Counted from the stretch's first letter, positions 28,772 to 39,774 are shown. The stretch: 64,000 bases of DNA from Paenibacillus sp. JJ-100 (GCF_948329825.1 NZ_CAOJCM010000005.1:1-64000), one strand, 5' to 3'. The notes: generated by a model from the sequence alone, not told the origin. A program made the numbers and translations.

Positions 28772-30325
28772 CTATGGGATGTACAGAATCTGTCCTTCTT
28801 CGACTACTTGTTCAGTCAATCGATTATATAACTGGAGCTCTCTCGTACTTAACTGATACCTGTCAGCAATGGCATCCAGTGTTTCTTCACGTTGTACAAT
28901 ACACAATTTCACTTTACGGAAAGGGGTCTGGTCCACAATTGTACCCAGGAACAGATTTTTCCACTCTACATCTTCGGCTTGATTCACACGTTCGGCAACA
29001 ATGTTAGCTGAATTCTCTTCACTTTGTTCTCCCTCAGGTTCACGAGCCGCACGCCCGGACGATAACAGAGAGGAAATACCTACGCCTTCTTCTACTCTTG
29101 GGGATGATTCCTTTTTACTGCCAAAAGCCACCTTAAGTTCTGGCTTGTCTTCCACCTCAGCTAGCGGTTCAGGAACTGTCCCTTCATTGTGTACCACAGC
29201 TCCGTCATCCACCGTTTCTGGTAATGGCCGTTCTTCTTCTACTTCGGATGCGGAAAAAACATCCTGCCAATTCTCGGTCTGTTGCTGAACCGAAGATTCT
29301 GGATCTACCGGATCTGAATGTTCTTGTTGGATATTCGAGCGTGCTTCTTTAAAATGCCATACCTCCGTGGCTTGATCTCCAAGGGGTTTCCATGATTCTT
29401 CTGAACGCACTTGACTAGAAGCCTCTATATTAGATGAGCTCACACTCTCAATCGTACTATTTACAGAAGGTTCGGACCATACAGATGCTTCATCTTCTAT
29501 TGGAAGCAGCGGGTCTGATTCGGGATAAGAAGCTAATCGATCAGCTGTTTCCGCCATAAATGACGAGATTGGAGAAGGTGCTTCATCGACTTCATCCGAT
29601 GCCTGTGATGGAATAATCTGAGCACTTGAGACTGATTTTCTACCATCATCCGATTCATTGATCAAGGAGATATCAGATGGATACGGTTCAGTTGGCGCCT
29701 GATTAAGATAGGCCTGTGAGAGCTCTTCGTACTTTGATTCTTCATCATCTCTAAAAGATAAATCTGCTGATTCAGGTGAGCCATACGCAGCAAGCGCAGA
29801 CCCATTCGCTAGCTCTTCCTCTTCATTACGCTGCAACAGAGCTTGTTGCTGAAGTTCGAACTGCTCCGTCTGATCCCATTCACTCGCACGACTGTCGGGC
29901 GCAGCTTCTGGCGAGTGAACAACCGTGAATTCGTCTGCTGACCATACTTCTGGCTCCTCTACAGGGAACCCTTCAATGCCACGAAGTGATAACACACCTG
30001 TAATGTTCAGGCTTCGGCTGGATAGCAGATCGACGTCAAAATTTTCAATCTCAATTGAAATATCATCAATTGATCGAACCCGGTTCAATGGAACGGTAAT
30101 TTCGACAGGAATAAAATGCTTCAACTCCTCCGAATGTTCGCTCTCTCCCCGGTACGTTCCCGTGAGCAGCAGATGTCCCCTCAAGGTGGCATGGTCGTCC
30201 TGTCCAATCACCTCAATGCGTGGATATAGTTCAATTTCCTCCAGTTCCTCAATTGCAGGCACTCCCTCAGACAAATGAACGCGCTCATAAATATCGAACC
30301 GCAGACCATAAGGTTGATTCAACAA
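28772..30325 (-). CDS. spoVID: stage VI sporulation protein D
   Basis: This 517-residue acidic protein has an N-terminal beta-rich SpoVID domain (about residues 1-130), a long Ser/Glu-rich disordered middle and a C-terminal LysM domain (about residues 472-516, ending QILYIP). SpoVID encases the forespore with coat proteins and, through its C-terminal region, interacts with SafA, also encoded in this window. The gene lies between hemL and valS as in Bacillus subtilis. It starts with TTG at 30325, nine bases after a perfect AGGAGG. Confidence 0.9.
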   Translation of the reverse strand: MLNQPYGLRFDIYERVHLSEGVPAIEELEEIELYPRIEVIGQDDHATLRGHLLLTGTYRGESEHSEELKHFIPVEITVPLNRVRSIDDISIEIENFDVDLLSSRSLNITGVLSLRGIEGFPVEEPEVWSADEFTVVHSPEAAPDSRASEWDQTEQFELQQQALLQRNEEEELANGSALAAYGSPESADLSFRDDEESKYEELSQAYLNQAPTEPYPSDISLINESDDGRKSVSSAQIIPSQASDEVDEAPSPISSFMAETADRLASYPESDPLLPIEDEASVWSEPSVNSTIESVSSSNIEASSQVRSEESWKPLGDQATEVWHFKEARSNIQQEHSDPVDPESSVQQQTENWQDVFSASEVEEERPLPETVDDGAVVHNEGTVPEPLAEVEDKPELKVAFGSKKESSPRVEEGVGISSLLSSGRAAREPEGEQSEENSANIVAERVNQAEDVEWKNLFLGTIVDQTPFRKVKLCIVQREETLDAIADRYQLSTRELQLYNRLTEQVVEEGQILYIP

Positions 30326-30503
30326 AGGTGGCGTCCTCCTTTCAGCATATGTTCACCATGATCTTTCTCATGGAACTGATCCATGGTTAAATCCTTCGTT
30401 ACCCATCTATATGCCATGAATGGGATGGGCATGCCACCTTTTGTGAAAGACTGTTATTCCCTGCATCATTTATTCATTCTGCAACTCGGACAATAAAAGA
30501 AAA

Positions 30504-30529
30504 GAACTGACCGTCTATTCGGTCAGTTC
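30504..30529 (-). terminator. terminator overlapping the end of the pseudouridine synthase gene
   Basis: GAACTGACCG and CGGTCAGTTC pair perfectly around a six-base loop and are followed by TTTTCTTTT on the minus strand. The stop codon TGA (30525-30523) lies inside the first arm. Confidence 0.9.
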
Positions 30530-31437
30530 TCCACACCGCTACTCTCCCTCTCCGCCAATTGTGTAAAATCGATTGGCCAAGGGTCTTGCACTTCAATAAG
30601 TTCTTGGGTTAAAGGATGGTTAAAACGAAGTAATTCACCGTGCAAAGCCTGTCTAGCAATTGGATCTTTGCGACCACCGTATAGTTCATCCCCTATAAGA
30701 GGGTGTCCGGCATAACTGAGGTGCACACGTATTTGATGAGTACGTCCGGTCTCCAGTTTCAAACGTACAAGTGTTGCCTTGTCCCATGTGTGCACGATGC
30801 TCACATGAGTAACTGCATCTTGGCCTCCTTCCGAGACACGTCTACGCTGCTTGTGATGCCTGTCCTTACCGATCGGCGCATCAATTTTGCGAAGATCTCT
30901 GGAAACTTGGCCCCCAGCGATGGCAACATACTGACGATCGATCGCTTTGCGTCGCATCGCTTCGTCCAGTTTTGCAAGCGCAAATGTATTTTTGGCATAT
31001 AACACAGGTCCGGTCGTATCCTGATCCAAGCGATGTACATGACGCACACTGGTTTCGATGCCATTCATCTCGTAATACGAGGCTACAGCATGATCCAACG
31101 TAATATCGCGATCCTCACGGCTTCCATCCGGGTGAAGCTTCATCCCGGCTGGTTTATGCACGACTAGGCAGAAATCATCTTCGTACAGAACTGTTATATC
31201 CGCCCAGCGCGGCTCCACATCCAGCGGCTGGGCAGCAAAAAGAGCCAGCCGAAGCCGGTCCCCTGCTAGCTGTATCCCTTGGGCTGCCTTGAGCTGGCGC
31301 AGCAACTTTTCTGGAAATTGTATTTCCGAAAGAAGCCACTGTTCAGCAGCTGCCTGTCTATCTCCTTCTCCAGTCACTGCCTTACCTGGCATGAGCTCGA
31401 GCCATTGCCCACGGCGTTTCCAGCTTTTCATGCTCAT
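30523..31437 (-). CDS. RluA-family pseudouridine synthase
   Basis: This 304-residue protein has the RluA catalytic motif [16 protein letters not shown], with the aspartate that attacks uridine, and the [20 protein letters not shown]-terminal motif. It isomerises uridine in rRNA or tRNA; the target cannot be told from sequence. There is no S4 domain of the RluD type at the N-terminus that I can recognise. The start ATG overlaps the hemL stop (ATGA), so it is probably translated with hemL. In Bacillus subtilis, ysxE lies near this position. Confidence 0.92.
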   Translation of the reverse strand: MSMKSWKRRGQWLELMPGKAVTGEGDRQAAAEQWLLSEIQFPEKLLRQLKAAQGIQLAGDRLRLALFAAQPLDVEPRWADITVLYEDDFCLVVHKPAGMKLHPDGSREDRDITLDHAVASYYEMNGIETSVRHVHRLDQDTTGPVLYAKNTFALAKLDEAMRRKAIDRQYVAIAGGQVSRDLRKIDAPIGKDRHHKQRRRVSEGGQDAVTHVSIVHTWDKATLVRLKLETGRTHQIRVHLSYAGHPLIGDELYGGRKDPIARQALHGELLRFNHPLTQELIEVQDPWPIDFTQLAERESSGVEN

Positions 31438-32738
31438 AACGATAGCAAAGCCTTACGGTTCGCTTCGATGGTATCCTCGATATCCTGTTCGGTATGCACA
31501 CCTGACACAAACATTCCTTCATATTGGGAAGGTGCAACACTAACTCCTTGATCGATCATCGCTGCGAAATAACGACGGAAGTGATCCAGATTGCTCTCCT
31601 TAGCAATATCGTAGTTGGTCACAGGAACATCACTGAAGAATGGGCACACCATGGAGCCGACACGGTTAATAGTAACAGCAACGCCTGCTTCTGCTGCATT
31701 TTTCTCGAATCCAGCCTGCAAACGTGCAGATAACATTTCTAACCGATCATATACTTCCGGCGTCAACAGTTTCAATGTAGTGTAACCTGCCGCCATTGCC
31801 AGCGGATTACCACTGAGCGTCCCAGCCTGATAGATTGGTCCTGTCGGAGCAATCTGTTCCATCAGATCACGACGACCACCATAAGCTCCTACAGGGAGTC
31901 CACCACCGATTACTTTACCAAGACACGTCAAATCCGGTGTAACACCGAATCGACCTTGTGCACAGTTAAGCCCTACACGGAACCCGGTCATCACTTCATC
32001 AAAGATCAGCAGGCTTCCGTACTCCGTCGTCACACGGCGTAAACCTTCCAGGAATCCGGTAGCTGGAGGTACAACCCCCATATTGCCTGCCACAGGCTCA
32101 ACAATAACTGCGGCGATCTCTTCACCAAATCGTTCAAAAGCAAGTTGAACAGACTGCAAATCATTGTATGGTACCGTGATCGTATTCAGGGCGACTCCTT
32201 CAGGTACTCCCGGGCTATCTGGCAGACCCAGCGTTGCCACTCCTGATCCAGCCTTAATCAACAAGCTATCTGCATGTCCGTGATAAGAGCCTTCGAATTT
32301 CAAAATTTTACTGCGTCCTGTTACCCCGCGTGCCAATCGAATCGCACTCATTGTTGCTTCCGTACCTGAATTCACCATACGCACGATATCGATGGAAGGT
32401 ACACGCTCACATACAAGCTTAGCCATTTCTGTCTCAAGCAGAGTAGGCGCACCAAAGCTTGTTCCTTTCAGAGCTGTCTCTCGAAGCGCCTCCACGACCT
32501 CGGGATGAGCATGTCCCATGATCAGTGGTCCCCATGACCCTACATAATCAATAAACACGTTACCATCGATATCATAAATCTTGGAGCCCTCTCCGCGTTC
32601 AGCATAGATTGGGGTAAGTCCCACAGATTTGAACGCTCGAACTGGGCTATTCACCCCACCAGGTATGTACTTCTTAGCTTCCTCAAATGCGCTACGTGAG
32701 CGCTCATCCTTACGGTGATTGCCTTGTTGTGCAGTCAT
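31434..32738 (-). CDS. hemL: glutamate-1-semialdehyde 2,1-aminomutase
   Basis: This 434-residue class III aminotransferase has the PLP lysine in [17 protein letters not shown] and the [11 protein letters not shown] segment. It converts glutamate-1-semialdehyde to 5-aminolevulinate, the second step of the C5 tetrapyrrole pathway. It lies downstream of hemB, at the end of the heme gene row. Confidence 0.97.
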   Translation of the reverse strand: MTAQQGNHRKDERSRSAFEEAKKYIPGGVNSPVRAFKSVGLTPIYAERGEGSKIYDIDGNVFIDYVGSWGPLIMGHAHPEVVEALRETALKGTSFGAPTLLETEMAKLVCERVPSIDIVRMVNSGTEATMSAIRLARGVTGRSKILKFEGSYHGHADSLLIKAGSGVATLGLPDSPGVPEGVALNTITVPYNDLQSVQLAFERFGEEIAAVIVEPVAGNMGVVPPATGFLEGLRRVTTEYGSLLIFDEVMTGFRVGLNCAQGRFGVTPDLTCLGKVIGGGLPVGAYGGRRDLMEQIAPTGPIYQAGTLSGNPLAMAAGYTTLKLLTPEVYDRLEMLSARLQAGFEKNAAEAGVAVTINRVGSMVCPFFSDVPVTNYDIAKESNLDHFRRYFAAMIDQGVSVAPSQYEGMFVSGVHTEQDIEDTIEANRKALLSL

Positions 32739-32892
32739 TGAACATCCTCCTTAATGTGAGGACCTGCTTTCAAGAAAGGATTCAGCCCGCTTGCAGCTGC
32801 ATGAATTTCTAATAAAAGCAGGACCTATGAGTCGTATTCGTGTATTTCTAGAAATCAACATACGCTACTGGTTCCGTGAGATGGACATCGAC

Positions 32893-33894
32893 TTATTTTT
32901 CAGCCAGCCACCGGGAAGCATCTTTAGCATAATAAGTGATAATCATATCCGCTCCCGCACGTTTCATGCTAAGCAAGATTTCCATCGCTACCTTCTTCTC
33001 GTCGATCCAGCCCTGAATTGCGGCTGCCTTCACCATTGCGTACTCTCCGCTTACGTTGTAGGCAACCAGTGGAAGATCAAATTGATCCTTAATCGTGCGC
33101 ATAATGTCCAGGTAAGACAGTGATGGTTTGACCATCAGCATATCAGCGCCTTCCAGCACATCAGTCTCCGCTTCGCGCAGCGCTTCGCGAGCATTCGCCG
33201 GGTCCATCTGATATGACTTTCGATCTCCGAATTGCGGCGTTGAATCTGCTGCTTCACGGAATGGGCCGTAGAACGCCGAAGCATATTTTACTGAATATGA
33301 CATGATGGGGATATGGCTGAATCCATTCTCGTCCAGACCTGCACGAATCGCCTGAACGAAACCATCCATCATATTGGATGGTGCGATAATGTCTGCGCCT
33401 GCCTTGGCCTGGGATACCGCCGTTTTCACCAGCAGCTCCAGCGATTCGTCATTCAGAACATCACCGCAGATATGTCCATCAATCTCCGTCGTATGCACCA
33501 TGCCGCAGTGCCCGTGATCGGTGAACTCACATAAACAAGTATCTGCGATCACCAGCAACTGAGGATACCAGGACTTGATTAGTCTCGTAGCTTCCTGCAC
33601 AATCCCGTCCTCTGCAAAACCGGATGAACCTACGCTGTCTTTTGTTTCGGGAATACCGAACAACAATACAGCCGGAATGCCCAATTCAGCTATTTCTTTT
33701 ACTTCTTCCTGTAATCGATCCAGTGAGAAACGGAATACACCTGGCATCGACTTAATCTCTGACTTTACATTTGTTCCATATGTGACATAGATCGGTTGGA
33801 TGAAATCCTCCACATTCAGATGTGTCTCTCTCACCATGTTGCGAATGCCTGCCGATTGACGTAAGCGGCGATGACGTACAATTGGAAAACCCAT
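32893..33894 (-). CDS. hemB: porphobilinogen synthase (delta-aminolevulinate dehydratase)
   Basis: This 333-residue protein has the cysteine-rich zinc site [13 protein letters not shown] and the active-site lysines in the [13 protein letters not shown] and [10 protein letters not shown] segments. It condenses two 5-aminolevulinates to porphobilinogen. The Cys-rich site marks the zinc-dependent type. Confidence 0.98.
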   Translation of the reverse strand: MGFPIVRHRRLRQSAGIRNMVRETHLNVEDFIQPIYVTYGTNVKSEIKSMPGVFRFSLDRLQEEVKEIAELGIPAVLLFGIPETKDSVGSSGFAEDGIVQEATRLIKSWYPQLLVIADTCLCEFTDHGHCGMVHTTEIDGHICGDVLNDESLELLVKTAVSQAKAGADIIAPSNMMDGFVQAIRAGLDENGFSHIPIMSYSVKYASAFYGPFREAADSTPQFGDRKSYQMDPANAREALREAETDVLEGADMLMVKPSLSYLDIMRTIKDQFDLPLVAYNVSGEYAMVKAAAIQGWIDEKKVAMEILLSMKRAGADMIITYYAKDASRWLAEK

Positions 33895-33926
33895 TTATAA
33901 CCTACCTCCCTGAAATTTCATACTGT

Positions 33927-33970
33927 AAAAAGGGGAAGCGCGCTGTTTCTTCTCGAATTCAGCACGCTCC
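33927..33970 (-). terminator. possible terminator or attenuator between cobA-hemD and hemB
   Basis: On the minus strand GGAGCGTGCTG and CAGCGCGCTTCC pair with a small mismatch across a 14-base loop, and CCTTTTTAC follows. It could end part of the hemA-hemD transcript and reduce hemB-hemL expression. The loop is long, so the call is moderate. Confidence 0.5.
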
Positions 33971-34067
33971 ATATATTCAGCCGAAGCTTGTCTTGTCACG
34001 ATAACCATCGTGTACTTCACTTGCTTATATAACTATCATAACTCTGTTATGGATACATTCATTCAAC

Positions 34068-35627
34068 CTATTTGCTTGCTTTTACAGCGTCACCCGTTCG
34101 TTTCCACTCGCATAAAACATCAATCAGGCTGGGGATCGTAGCTTCCTTCGCCATCATTGTGACTTGCAGTCCAGCAGCCTCCGCAGTCTTGGCTGTGAGT
34201 GGACCGATACAAGCAACCTCTACTCCCTTCAACAATGCCAGGGGATCTTCCACACCCATTTTTTCCAACATCTTCATGAAATTCGTCACCGTGGATGAAC
34301 TTGTAAAGGTCATCGCATGGATGCCGCCCTCTTCAAGCAGTTTTAGCAATTCATCGTCTTCTTCACCCACAAGGATCGTATCATAGATAATGGCCTCGGT
34401 AACGTGCAATCCTCGCTCCCTTAATTGCTCCGGCAACCACGAACGTGCGAGGTCTCCATGAGGAATCAATACCTTGTCTCCTGCCTTAAGCTCACTTTCA
34501 AATGTTTCAAACATGCCCTCCGCTTGAAATGGTCCTTCGACAACTTCAGGCGCGATACCATGCTTGCGCAGAGCATCCGCTGTGGACGGTCCTACTGCAG
34601 CAATTCTTGCTTGATGGAGAGAGCGAATATCCTTACCTTCAATCTCCAGATGACGGAAGAAAAACTCTACACCGTTGACACTTGTAAAAAAGACCCAATC
34701 AAATGTATTTAACACCTGTAATGCATCTTTGACACTTTGTTTGGACGATTCACTGGAAGGCATCACGGTCTCAATGACTGGAAACTCATACGGTTCACCG
34801 CCCAGTTCCTCGATTCGATTCACCAGTTCACTCGCCTGACTTCGAGCACGAGTCACCAAAATACGTTTACCAAACAATGGCATCACTTCTGCCCATTTCA
34901 ATTGCTCACGCTGATTGACAACCTCACCAACCACAATGACCGCTGGTGGTTGGAAATTCGCCTCAATCACCTTTGCTTCGATATTTTCCAGCGTTCCGGT
35001 AATAGTCTCCTGTTCTGCTCGTGTTCCCCAGCGTACAAGTGCCACAGGTGTGTCCGCTGGACGACCATGACGAATAAGCTGCTCGCTGATATAACCAATC
35101 TTGGCAACACCCATCATAAATACCAGTGTTCCCGTAGCGTTCGTTACTTTATCCCAATGAATGCTTCGATCTAGCTTGTCGGGACTCTCATGCCCCGTAA
35201 TGATAGAGATTGAGGAAGCGTGATCACGATGTGTTACCGGGATACCCGCATACGCGGGCACGCTTATTGCTGCGGTTACACCAGGTATAATCTCAAATGG
35301 AATATCGTTTTTGTAGAGCAGCTCCGCTTCTTCACCTACCCGGCCAAAAATCGTAGGGTCTCCCCCTTTTAGGCGCACAACAACTTTGCCTTCCAATGCG
35401 AGATCAACTAACAGCTGATTAATCTCTTCCTGTTTCATCGTATGTCGATCTGGTCGTTTACCCACATAAATCTTCACTGCACCGGGTTTCATAAGTTTCA
35501 GCAATCGCGGACTCGCGAGCCGATCGTATACCACTGCATCTGCCTTGCCGATCGTCTCCCATCCTTTTACCGTAATCAGCTTTGCATCCCCAGGACCTGC
35601 GCCTACCAAATAGACCTTCCCCGCCAT
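34068..35627 (-). CDS. cobA/hemD: fused uroporphyrinogen-III C-methyltransferase and uroporphyrinogen-III synthase
   Basis: This protein of about 519 residues joins two enzymes. Residues 1-245 are a SUMT methyltransferase (GKVYLVGAGPGDAKLITVKG, RLKGGDPTIFGR), which makes precorrin-2 from uroporphyrinogen III. Residues about 250-515 are HemD (GKRILVTRARSQASELVNRI, FTSVNGVEFFF, FTSSSTVTNF), which closes hydroxymethylbilane to uroporphyrinogen III. One polypeptide thus makes the common precursor and starts the siroheme/cobalamin branch. The ATG at 35627 has an AGGGG site overlapping the hemC stop; the longer frame adds 16 codons. Confidence 0.95.
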   Translation of the reverse strand: MAGKVYLVGAGPGDAKLITVKGWETIGKADAVVYDRLASPRLLKLMKPGAVKIYVGKRPDRHTMKQEEINQLLVDLALEGKVVVRLKGGDPTIFGRVGEEAELLYKNDIPFEIIPGVTAAISVPAYAGIPVTHRDHASSISIITGHESPDKLDRSIHWDKVTNATGTLVFMMGVAKIGYISEQLIRHGRPADTPVALVRWGTRAEQETITGTLENIEAKVIEANFQPPAVIVVGEVVNQREQLKWAEVMPLFGKRILVTRARSQASELVNRIEELGGEPYEFPVIETVMPSSESSKQSVKDALQVLNTFDWVFFTSVNGVEFFFRHLEIEGKDIRSLHQARIAAVGPSTADALRKHGIAPEVVEGPFQAEGMFETFESELKAGDKVLIPHGDLARSWLPEQLRERGLHVTEAIIYDTILVGEEDDELLKLLEEGGIHAMTFTSSSTVTNFMKMLEKMGVEDPLALLKGVEVACIGPLTAKTAEAAGLQVTMMAKEATIPSLIDVLCEWKRTGDAVKASK

Positions 35628-35631
35628 GCCT

Positions 35632-36588
35632 TCATCCCCTAACTTCTGCCAGAATCTGTTCCGCTCCGCGATCAATTAATCTCCAGGCCACTTCTTCTCC
35701 CAAACGAACCGGATCCTTGCCGCTCAACGTTTCTTTAAGAATTAGTCCACCGTCCGGCGTACCAACCATACCTGTTAATTGTAACTTGTTTTCACCGTTC
35801 AGGGAAACTGCATCTTGCTCTGGCTCCCATATCGCATGAGCACCGATGGGCACCTGACAGCCTCCATTCAGCACGCTAAGGAAGCGTCGTTCGGCCAATA
35901 CTGGGGAAGCTGTTGCCGGATCATTATATAAAGTCAGCAGATGCAGCAGTTCCTCATCATCTTCTCGGCATTCAATACCAAGGGCTCCTTGTCCTACAGC
36001 AGGAAGGCAGGCTTCCTCAGACAAATATTCCGTAATCCGTTCCTCCCAGCCCATCCGATACAATCCCGCTGCAGCCAATATAATAGCGTCCAACCCTTCC
36101 GTTTCAAGTTTACGCAAACGTGAGTCGATATTACCGCGAATAGATTCCAGCTGCAGGTCTGGACGGTAAGCCTTCAGCTGACTTGATCTGCGCAAACTAC
36201 TCGTTCCAATCCGCGCACCCTCTGGCAATTGATCCAGTGTAAGACCACTGCGAGACACAAGCGCATCCCTTGGATCAGCACGCCGGGGAACAGCACCGTT
36301 AACCAGACCTTCTGGCAGCTCGGAAGGCATGTCCTTCATGCTGTGCACAGCCATATCAATGGTGCGATCCAGCATCGCCTGTTCGATCTCTTTAACAAAC
36401 AATCCTTTGCCCCCCACCTTGGACAAGGTGACATCCAAAATGAGGTCTCCCTTCGTGACAATCTTATGTACCTCAAAATCAAATGCTAAACCTTCCCGCT
36501 CACAAATATCTCGCAGATCCTGAATCACGTATCCAGTCTGAGTTAACGCCAGAGCACTCTGCCTGCTGCCCACTTTAATTGTACGCAT
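35632..36588 (-). CDS. hemC: hydroxymethylbilane synthase (porphobilinogen deaminase)
   Basis: This 318-residue protein has the N-terminal [13 protein letters not shown] motif and the cofactor cysteine in [13 protein letters not shown], which carries the dipyrromethane primer. It polymerises four porphobilinogens. The length is typical. It lies three bases after the preceding gene. Confidence 0.98.
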   Translation of the reverse strand: MRTIKVGSRQSALALTQTGYVIQDLRDICEREGLAFDFEVHKIVTKGDLILDVTLSKVGGKGLFVKEIEQAMLDRTIDMAVHSMKDMPSELPEGLVNGAVPRRADPRDALVSRSGLTLDQLPEGARIGTSSLRRSSQLKAYRPDLQLESIRGNIDSRLRKLETEGLDAIILAAAGLYRMGWEERITEYLSEEACLPAVGQGALGIECREDDEELLHLLTLYNDPATASPVLAERRFLSVLNGGCQVPIGAHAIWEPEQDAVSLNGENKLQLTGMVGTPDGGLILKETLSGKDPVRLGEEVAWRLIDRGAEQILAEVRG

Positions 36589-36590
36589 AT

Positions 36591-37241
36591 CTATATTTCC
36601 TCCTGATTACGGGATATCCAGTTCCCGATTTCTTCTTCGGTCCACCACTGAAATTCACCTGTTCGTATTTTGTCCAGTATGTCCATCTCCGTCAATCGCC
36701 GCAGAAGCGTTCTTCTTGTGGCAGAAGGCAGTTCGCGGGATTTAATCTCCATTCTCATCTGATGTAAAAAATCAAGATAGACCTCGTATTCATCTCCAAA
36801 CTGCTGTTCCAATAAAGCACGAATCTCGGCTGCTGCTGCTGGCCCTGCACCAGAAGTCGAGATTGCAATGCTTAATCGTCCTCGTCTAACCACACTCGGC
36901 GTGATAAAGCTGCTGTTGCCGGAAGATATTGCATCATTCACGAGTATCGTCTCTGCCTCAGCTTCCTGTACCACAGCTCTATTAACTTGCGGATCATCAG
37001 TAGCTGCATATACGAGAAAGGCCCCCCGCAAATCTCCATTGCGGTAGGACCGAGCTATCCACTCCATTCGGGATTCTTGATGTAATTGTTGTAGGTATGG
37101 CGTAAGCTGAGGACTTATCACTGTAATTTGAGCCTTTGCCTCCAGCAACCCCTTTACCTTACGCTCAGCAACAATCCCGCCGCCGATTACGAAGACTGAC
37201 TTGCCTGAAGTATTCACATAAATCGGCGTGTAGTGTTCCAT
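36591..37241 (-). CDS. precorrin-2 dehydrogenase (siroheme synthesis)
   Basis: This 216-residue protein has an N-terminal NAD-binding fold ([19 protein letters not shown]) and the siroheme synthase central-domain signature [20 protein letters not shown]. It oxidises precorrin-2 to sirohydrochlorin. It corresponds to the dehydrogenase part of CysG or to Bacillus YlnF/SirC; whether it also inserts iron cannot be told. Placement inside the hem operon beside the cobA-hemD fusion supports a siroheme role. Confidence 0.9.
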   Translation of the reverse strand: MEHYTPIYVNTSGKSVFVIGGGIVAERKVKGLLEAKAQITVISPQLTPYLQQLHQESRMEWIARSYRNGDLRGAFLVYAATDDPQVNRAVVQEAEAETILVNDAISSGNSSFITPSVVRRGRLSIAISTSGAGPAAAAEIRALLEQQFGDEYEVYLDFLHQMRMEIKSRELPSATRRTLLRRLTEMDILDKIRTGEFQWWTEEEIGNWISRNQEEI

Positions 37242-37247
37242 ACCTCT

Positions 37248-38084
37248 TCACTCTCCCGTCCAGCGATGAAACGCTGAGTAAGCATTGGATAAAAAACTGA
37301 GGATGATTAGCGCATATCCAACCAATGTCCATTTAGACATGATGATCATCGAGAATTGTTTTCTTCTCTTTACTACAAAATAGCCAACATAGATGGCAAT
37401 TGCCAGACCTGTGGCAATCACCTTCAGGTCCAGAAGCAAGTGCCAACGTCGTTCCGCTACTATGGACAAAACAGCTAACACAACCGATACACCAAGAAGC
37501 GGGGTTCCGATCAATGTAGCACCGTCCATGTACTTTCCGATAACCTCCAGGCTTGGCAGGCGTCGTACGGTATCATTCCACTTTTTATTCTTGAGTTTGT
37601 GATGAAGGAACAAATAGAGCAGTGCCAATACTGCGGCAACCGTTAAAGCAGCAAAGCCCAGATTAGCCAGCGTTATGTGCATGATCAGCAGACCATGAAC
37701 TGTCTGCCAGTTATGAAGCGAGATCTCCCCTGCTGTAAACCACAATCGATTCAACACTGTTACCGAAAATCCAACGATGTTAAGCAGCAGAATGACAAAT
37801 TCCGAACGCTGGATTCGGGTCAAAATTAGCGATATCAGCACAATACTGAAAGAGAAAATAAACAGAAAGTCAAAAGTAGTATAAATAGGGAAGTGGCCTT
37901 CCATCCACATCCGTATAATAACATGGGTTACCTGTAGTCCCCAAACAACAATAAGAAACCCTGTGCCTGTCCGCTTCGCCCCCGCATTGCGTCGAATGCA
38001 GTCCGAGAAATAGAACAGTAGGCTCAGGGCATACATATAGATCAAAACTTCATAGACTTGTTCAGCAAGGGTCAAACTGCCCAC
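37248..38084 (-). CDS. hemX: HemX-like cytochrome c assembly family membrane protein
   Basis: This 278-residue protein has eight or so hydrophobic segments and resembles the CcsA/HemX cytochrome c assembly family, with conserved His in the WQTVHGLLIMHI region. In Bacillus subtilis HemX lowers the level of HemA and is encoded directly after hemA, as here. The start is uncertain: GTG at 38084 has almost no spacing to the AGGCAGG site, and a TTG three codons later fits a little better. Confidence 0.88.
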   Translation of the reverse strand: MGSLTLAEQVYEVLIYMYALSLLFYFSDCIRRNAGAKRTGTGFLIVVWGLQVTHVIIRMWMEGHFPIYTTFDFLFIFSFSIVLISLILTRIQRSEFVILLLNIVGFSVTVLNRLWFTAGEISLHNWQTVHGLLIMHITLANLGFAALTVAAVLALLYLFLHHKLKNKKWNDTVRRLPSLEVIGKYMDGATLIGTPLLGVSVVLAVLSIVAERRWHLLLDLKVIATGLAIAIYVGYFVVKRRKQFSMIIMSKWTLVGYALIILSFLSNAYSAFHRWTGE

Positions 38085-38089
38085 CTGCC

Positions 38090-39475
38090 TTATACGCCTG
38101 CCGGAACATAAGCCGGCACGGGTTCTTGCCGGTTTTCATTAAGGTGAACAGCTGGTTTGCCTAGAGCAGTTGCGTCACTCTGATTCACCTTTTCAGCAGC
38201 CTTCTCCACCGCATCTTCCAGCGCAAAAATCTGGGTGAACATGCGTAGAGCTTCATCACCTTGCTTCGTACCTGCCATTTCCTTAATCCGGTTAATCGGA
38301 TCCGTTGTCATTTGATTTACAATACTTTTCGTTAGACGACGAATGACTTTGCGTTGATGTTCATCGAGCTCTGGCAGCTTGTTAAACAGACTATCCATCG
38401 TTTCTTCATGAATAGATACGCCTTTTTCCTGCAATGCTCGAATGACGGGACGGACGCCGAGTGTTCTGAGCCATTGATAATAGTCTTCCATCTCTAGCTC
38501 AATCATTCTCTCGATTTTGGCCGCTTCGACTTTGCGCATCTCCAGATTGCTCTCCACAATCCCTTCCAGGTCGTCGATATCATAAAGGAATACATTGGAA
38601 ATCTCCCCAATGGCTGGATCGATATCCCGCGGTACCGCAATGTCAATTAAAAACAGTGGTCGTGATTGTCTGCGCTTCATGCTTTCGCGAACAGTTGTTG
38701 CATCCAGCACATAACGTTCTGCCCCTGTAGAGCTGATAACGATGTCAACCTCACTCAGTCTTGCAAGTGCCTGCTCCATCGTACAAGGGGTTCCTCGGAA
38801 TTTGCTAGCCAACTCTTCGGCTCTGGCGAGCGTACGATTGGCTACGATCACTTCAGATGCTCCATTGGCGTACAGATGCTTGACCGTAAGTTCACTCATT
38901 TTGCCGGCACCCAATATAAGTACCTTTTTGTCTGTGAACATTCCAAAGATCCGCTTGCCGAGTTCTACCGCTGCATAACTGACAGACACAGCACTCTCCC
39001 CGATGGATGTCTCCGAATGTGCCCGCTTGCCCAGGGTTACCGCCTGTTTAAACAACTTGTTAAACCAGGTGCCCGTAGACTTCTCTTCTTGCGCTTTGAA
39101 AAAAGCCTGTTTAACCTGACCCAGAATCTGAGTCTCTCCGATGACCATCGAATCCAGTCCACAGATTACCCTGAACAGATGGCGCATAGCTTGGTCATCT
39201 TCATATATATATAAGTGTTGCGTGAATTCTTCCCGTGGAACGTCAAACCATTGCTCCATGAATGTTCGAATAAAATAACCGCACATGTGAAGACGGTCGA
39301 CCACAACGTACAGTTCAGTACGATTACAAGTGGTTACGATTACACCTTCCAATACACTCTTGGTCAGCTTGAGCTGCTGCAGCGCTTCAGACAAGTCCTT
39401 TTCTGCAAATGTGAATCGTTCTCTGACCTCTACAGGCGCCGTGCGATAATTCAAACCAACAACAACGATGTGCAT
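38090..39475 (-). CDS. hemA: glutamyl-tRNA reductase
   Basis: This 461-residue protein has the catalytic Cys50 in VTTCNRTELYVV, the NADPH-binding VLILGAGKMSELT and a C-terminal dimerisation domain. It reduces glutamyl-tRNA to glutamate-1-semialdehyde, the committed step of tetrapyrrole synthesis, and is the usual control point. It is the first gene of the hem operon. Confidence 0.98.
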   Translation of the reverse strand: MHIVVVGLNYRTAPVEVRERFTFAEKDLSEALQQLKLTKSVLEGVIVTTCNRTELYVVVDRLHMCGYFIRTFMEQWFDVPREEFTQHLYIYEDDQAMRHLFRVICGLDSMVIGETQILGQVKQAFFKAQEEKSTGTWFNKLFKQAVTLGKRAHSETSIGESAVSVSYAAVELGKRIFGMFTDKKVLILGAGKMSELTVKHLYANGASEVIVANRTLARAEELASKFRGTPCTMEQALARLSEVDIVISSTGAERYVLDATTVRESMKRRQSRPLFLIDIAVPRDIDPAIGEISNVFLYDIDDLEGIVESNLEMRKVEAAKIERMIELEMEDYYQWLRTLGVRPVIRALQEKGVSIHEETMDSLFNKLPELDEHQRKVIRRLTKSIVNQMTTDPINRIKEMAGTKQGDEALRMFTQIFALEDAVEKAAEKVNQSDATALGKPAVHLNENRQEPVPAYVPAGV

Positions 39476-39553
39476 TGCAAGTTCACCTGCCTAATAAATT
39501 TCCAATCAAAGTGCTTACTGTATAAGTCTATCCAGTTAAGATTGACATAGTTA

Positions 39554-39562
39554 ATTATATCA
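39554..39562 (-). promoter_or_regulatory. extended -10 promoter for hemA
   Basis: On the minus strand TGATATAAT, an extended -10 element (TGnTATAAT), lies about 80 bases before hemA. There is no good -35 box at the right distance, which extended -10 promoters can tolerate. Confidence 0.5.
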
Positions 39563-39714
39563 CACATCACGTCCATCACTCGCTCATTTTTATGAAATGT
39601 TTATGAAATCACGATGATGATTTATCATATGCATTGTCATTTATTGTAGTGTCTCACCATTATCCTCCGTTATACGTGAAATGATTGAACGACACAAATT
39701 CATATTTATAACAA

Positions 39715-39741
39715 ATAGCCATGGAAACCTTCCATGACTAT
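39715..39741 (-). terminator. terminator after engB
   Basis: ATAGTCATGGA and TCCATGGCTAT pair with one mismatch across a short loop and are followed by TTTGTTATAAAT on the minus strand, 34 bases after the engB stop. Confidence 0.7.
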
Positions 39742-39774
39742 CTTGGTGCAGAAACATGATGTGTTCTTTAATTG

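Larger units (their letters stand above)
39476..39774. other. intergenic region between engB and hemA
   Basis: The gap holds the engB terminator at its right end and a candidate hemA promoter near 39554-39562. Otherwise it is A/T-rich, and I see no gene in it. Confidence 0.6.
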
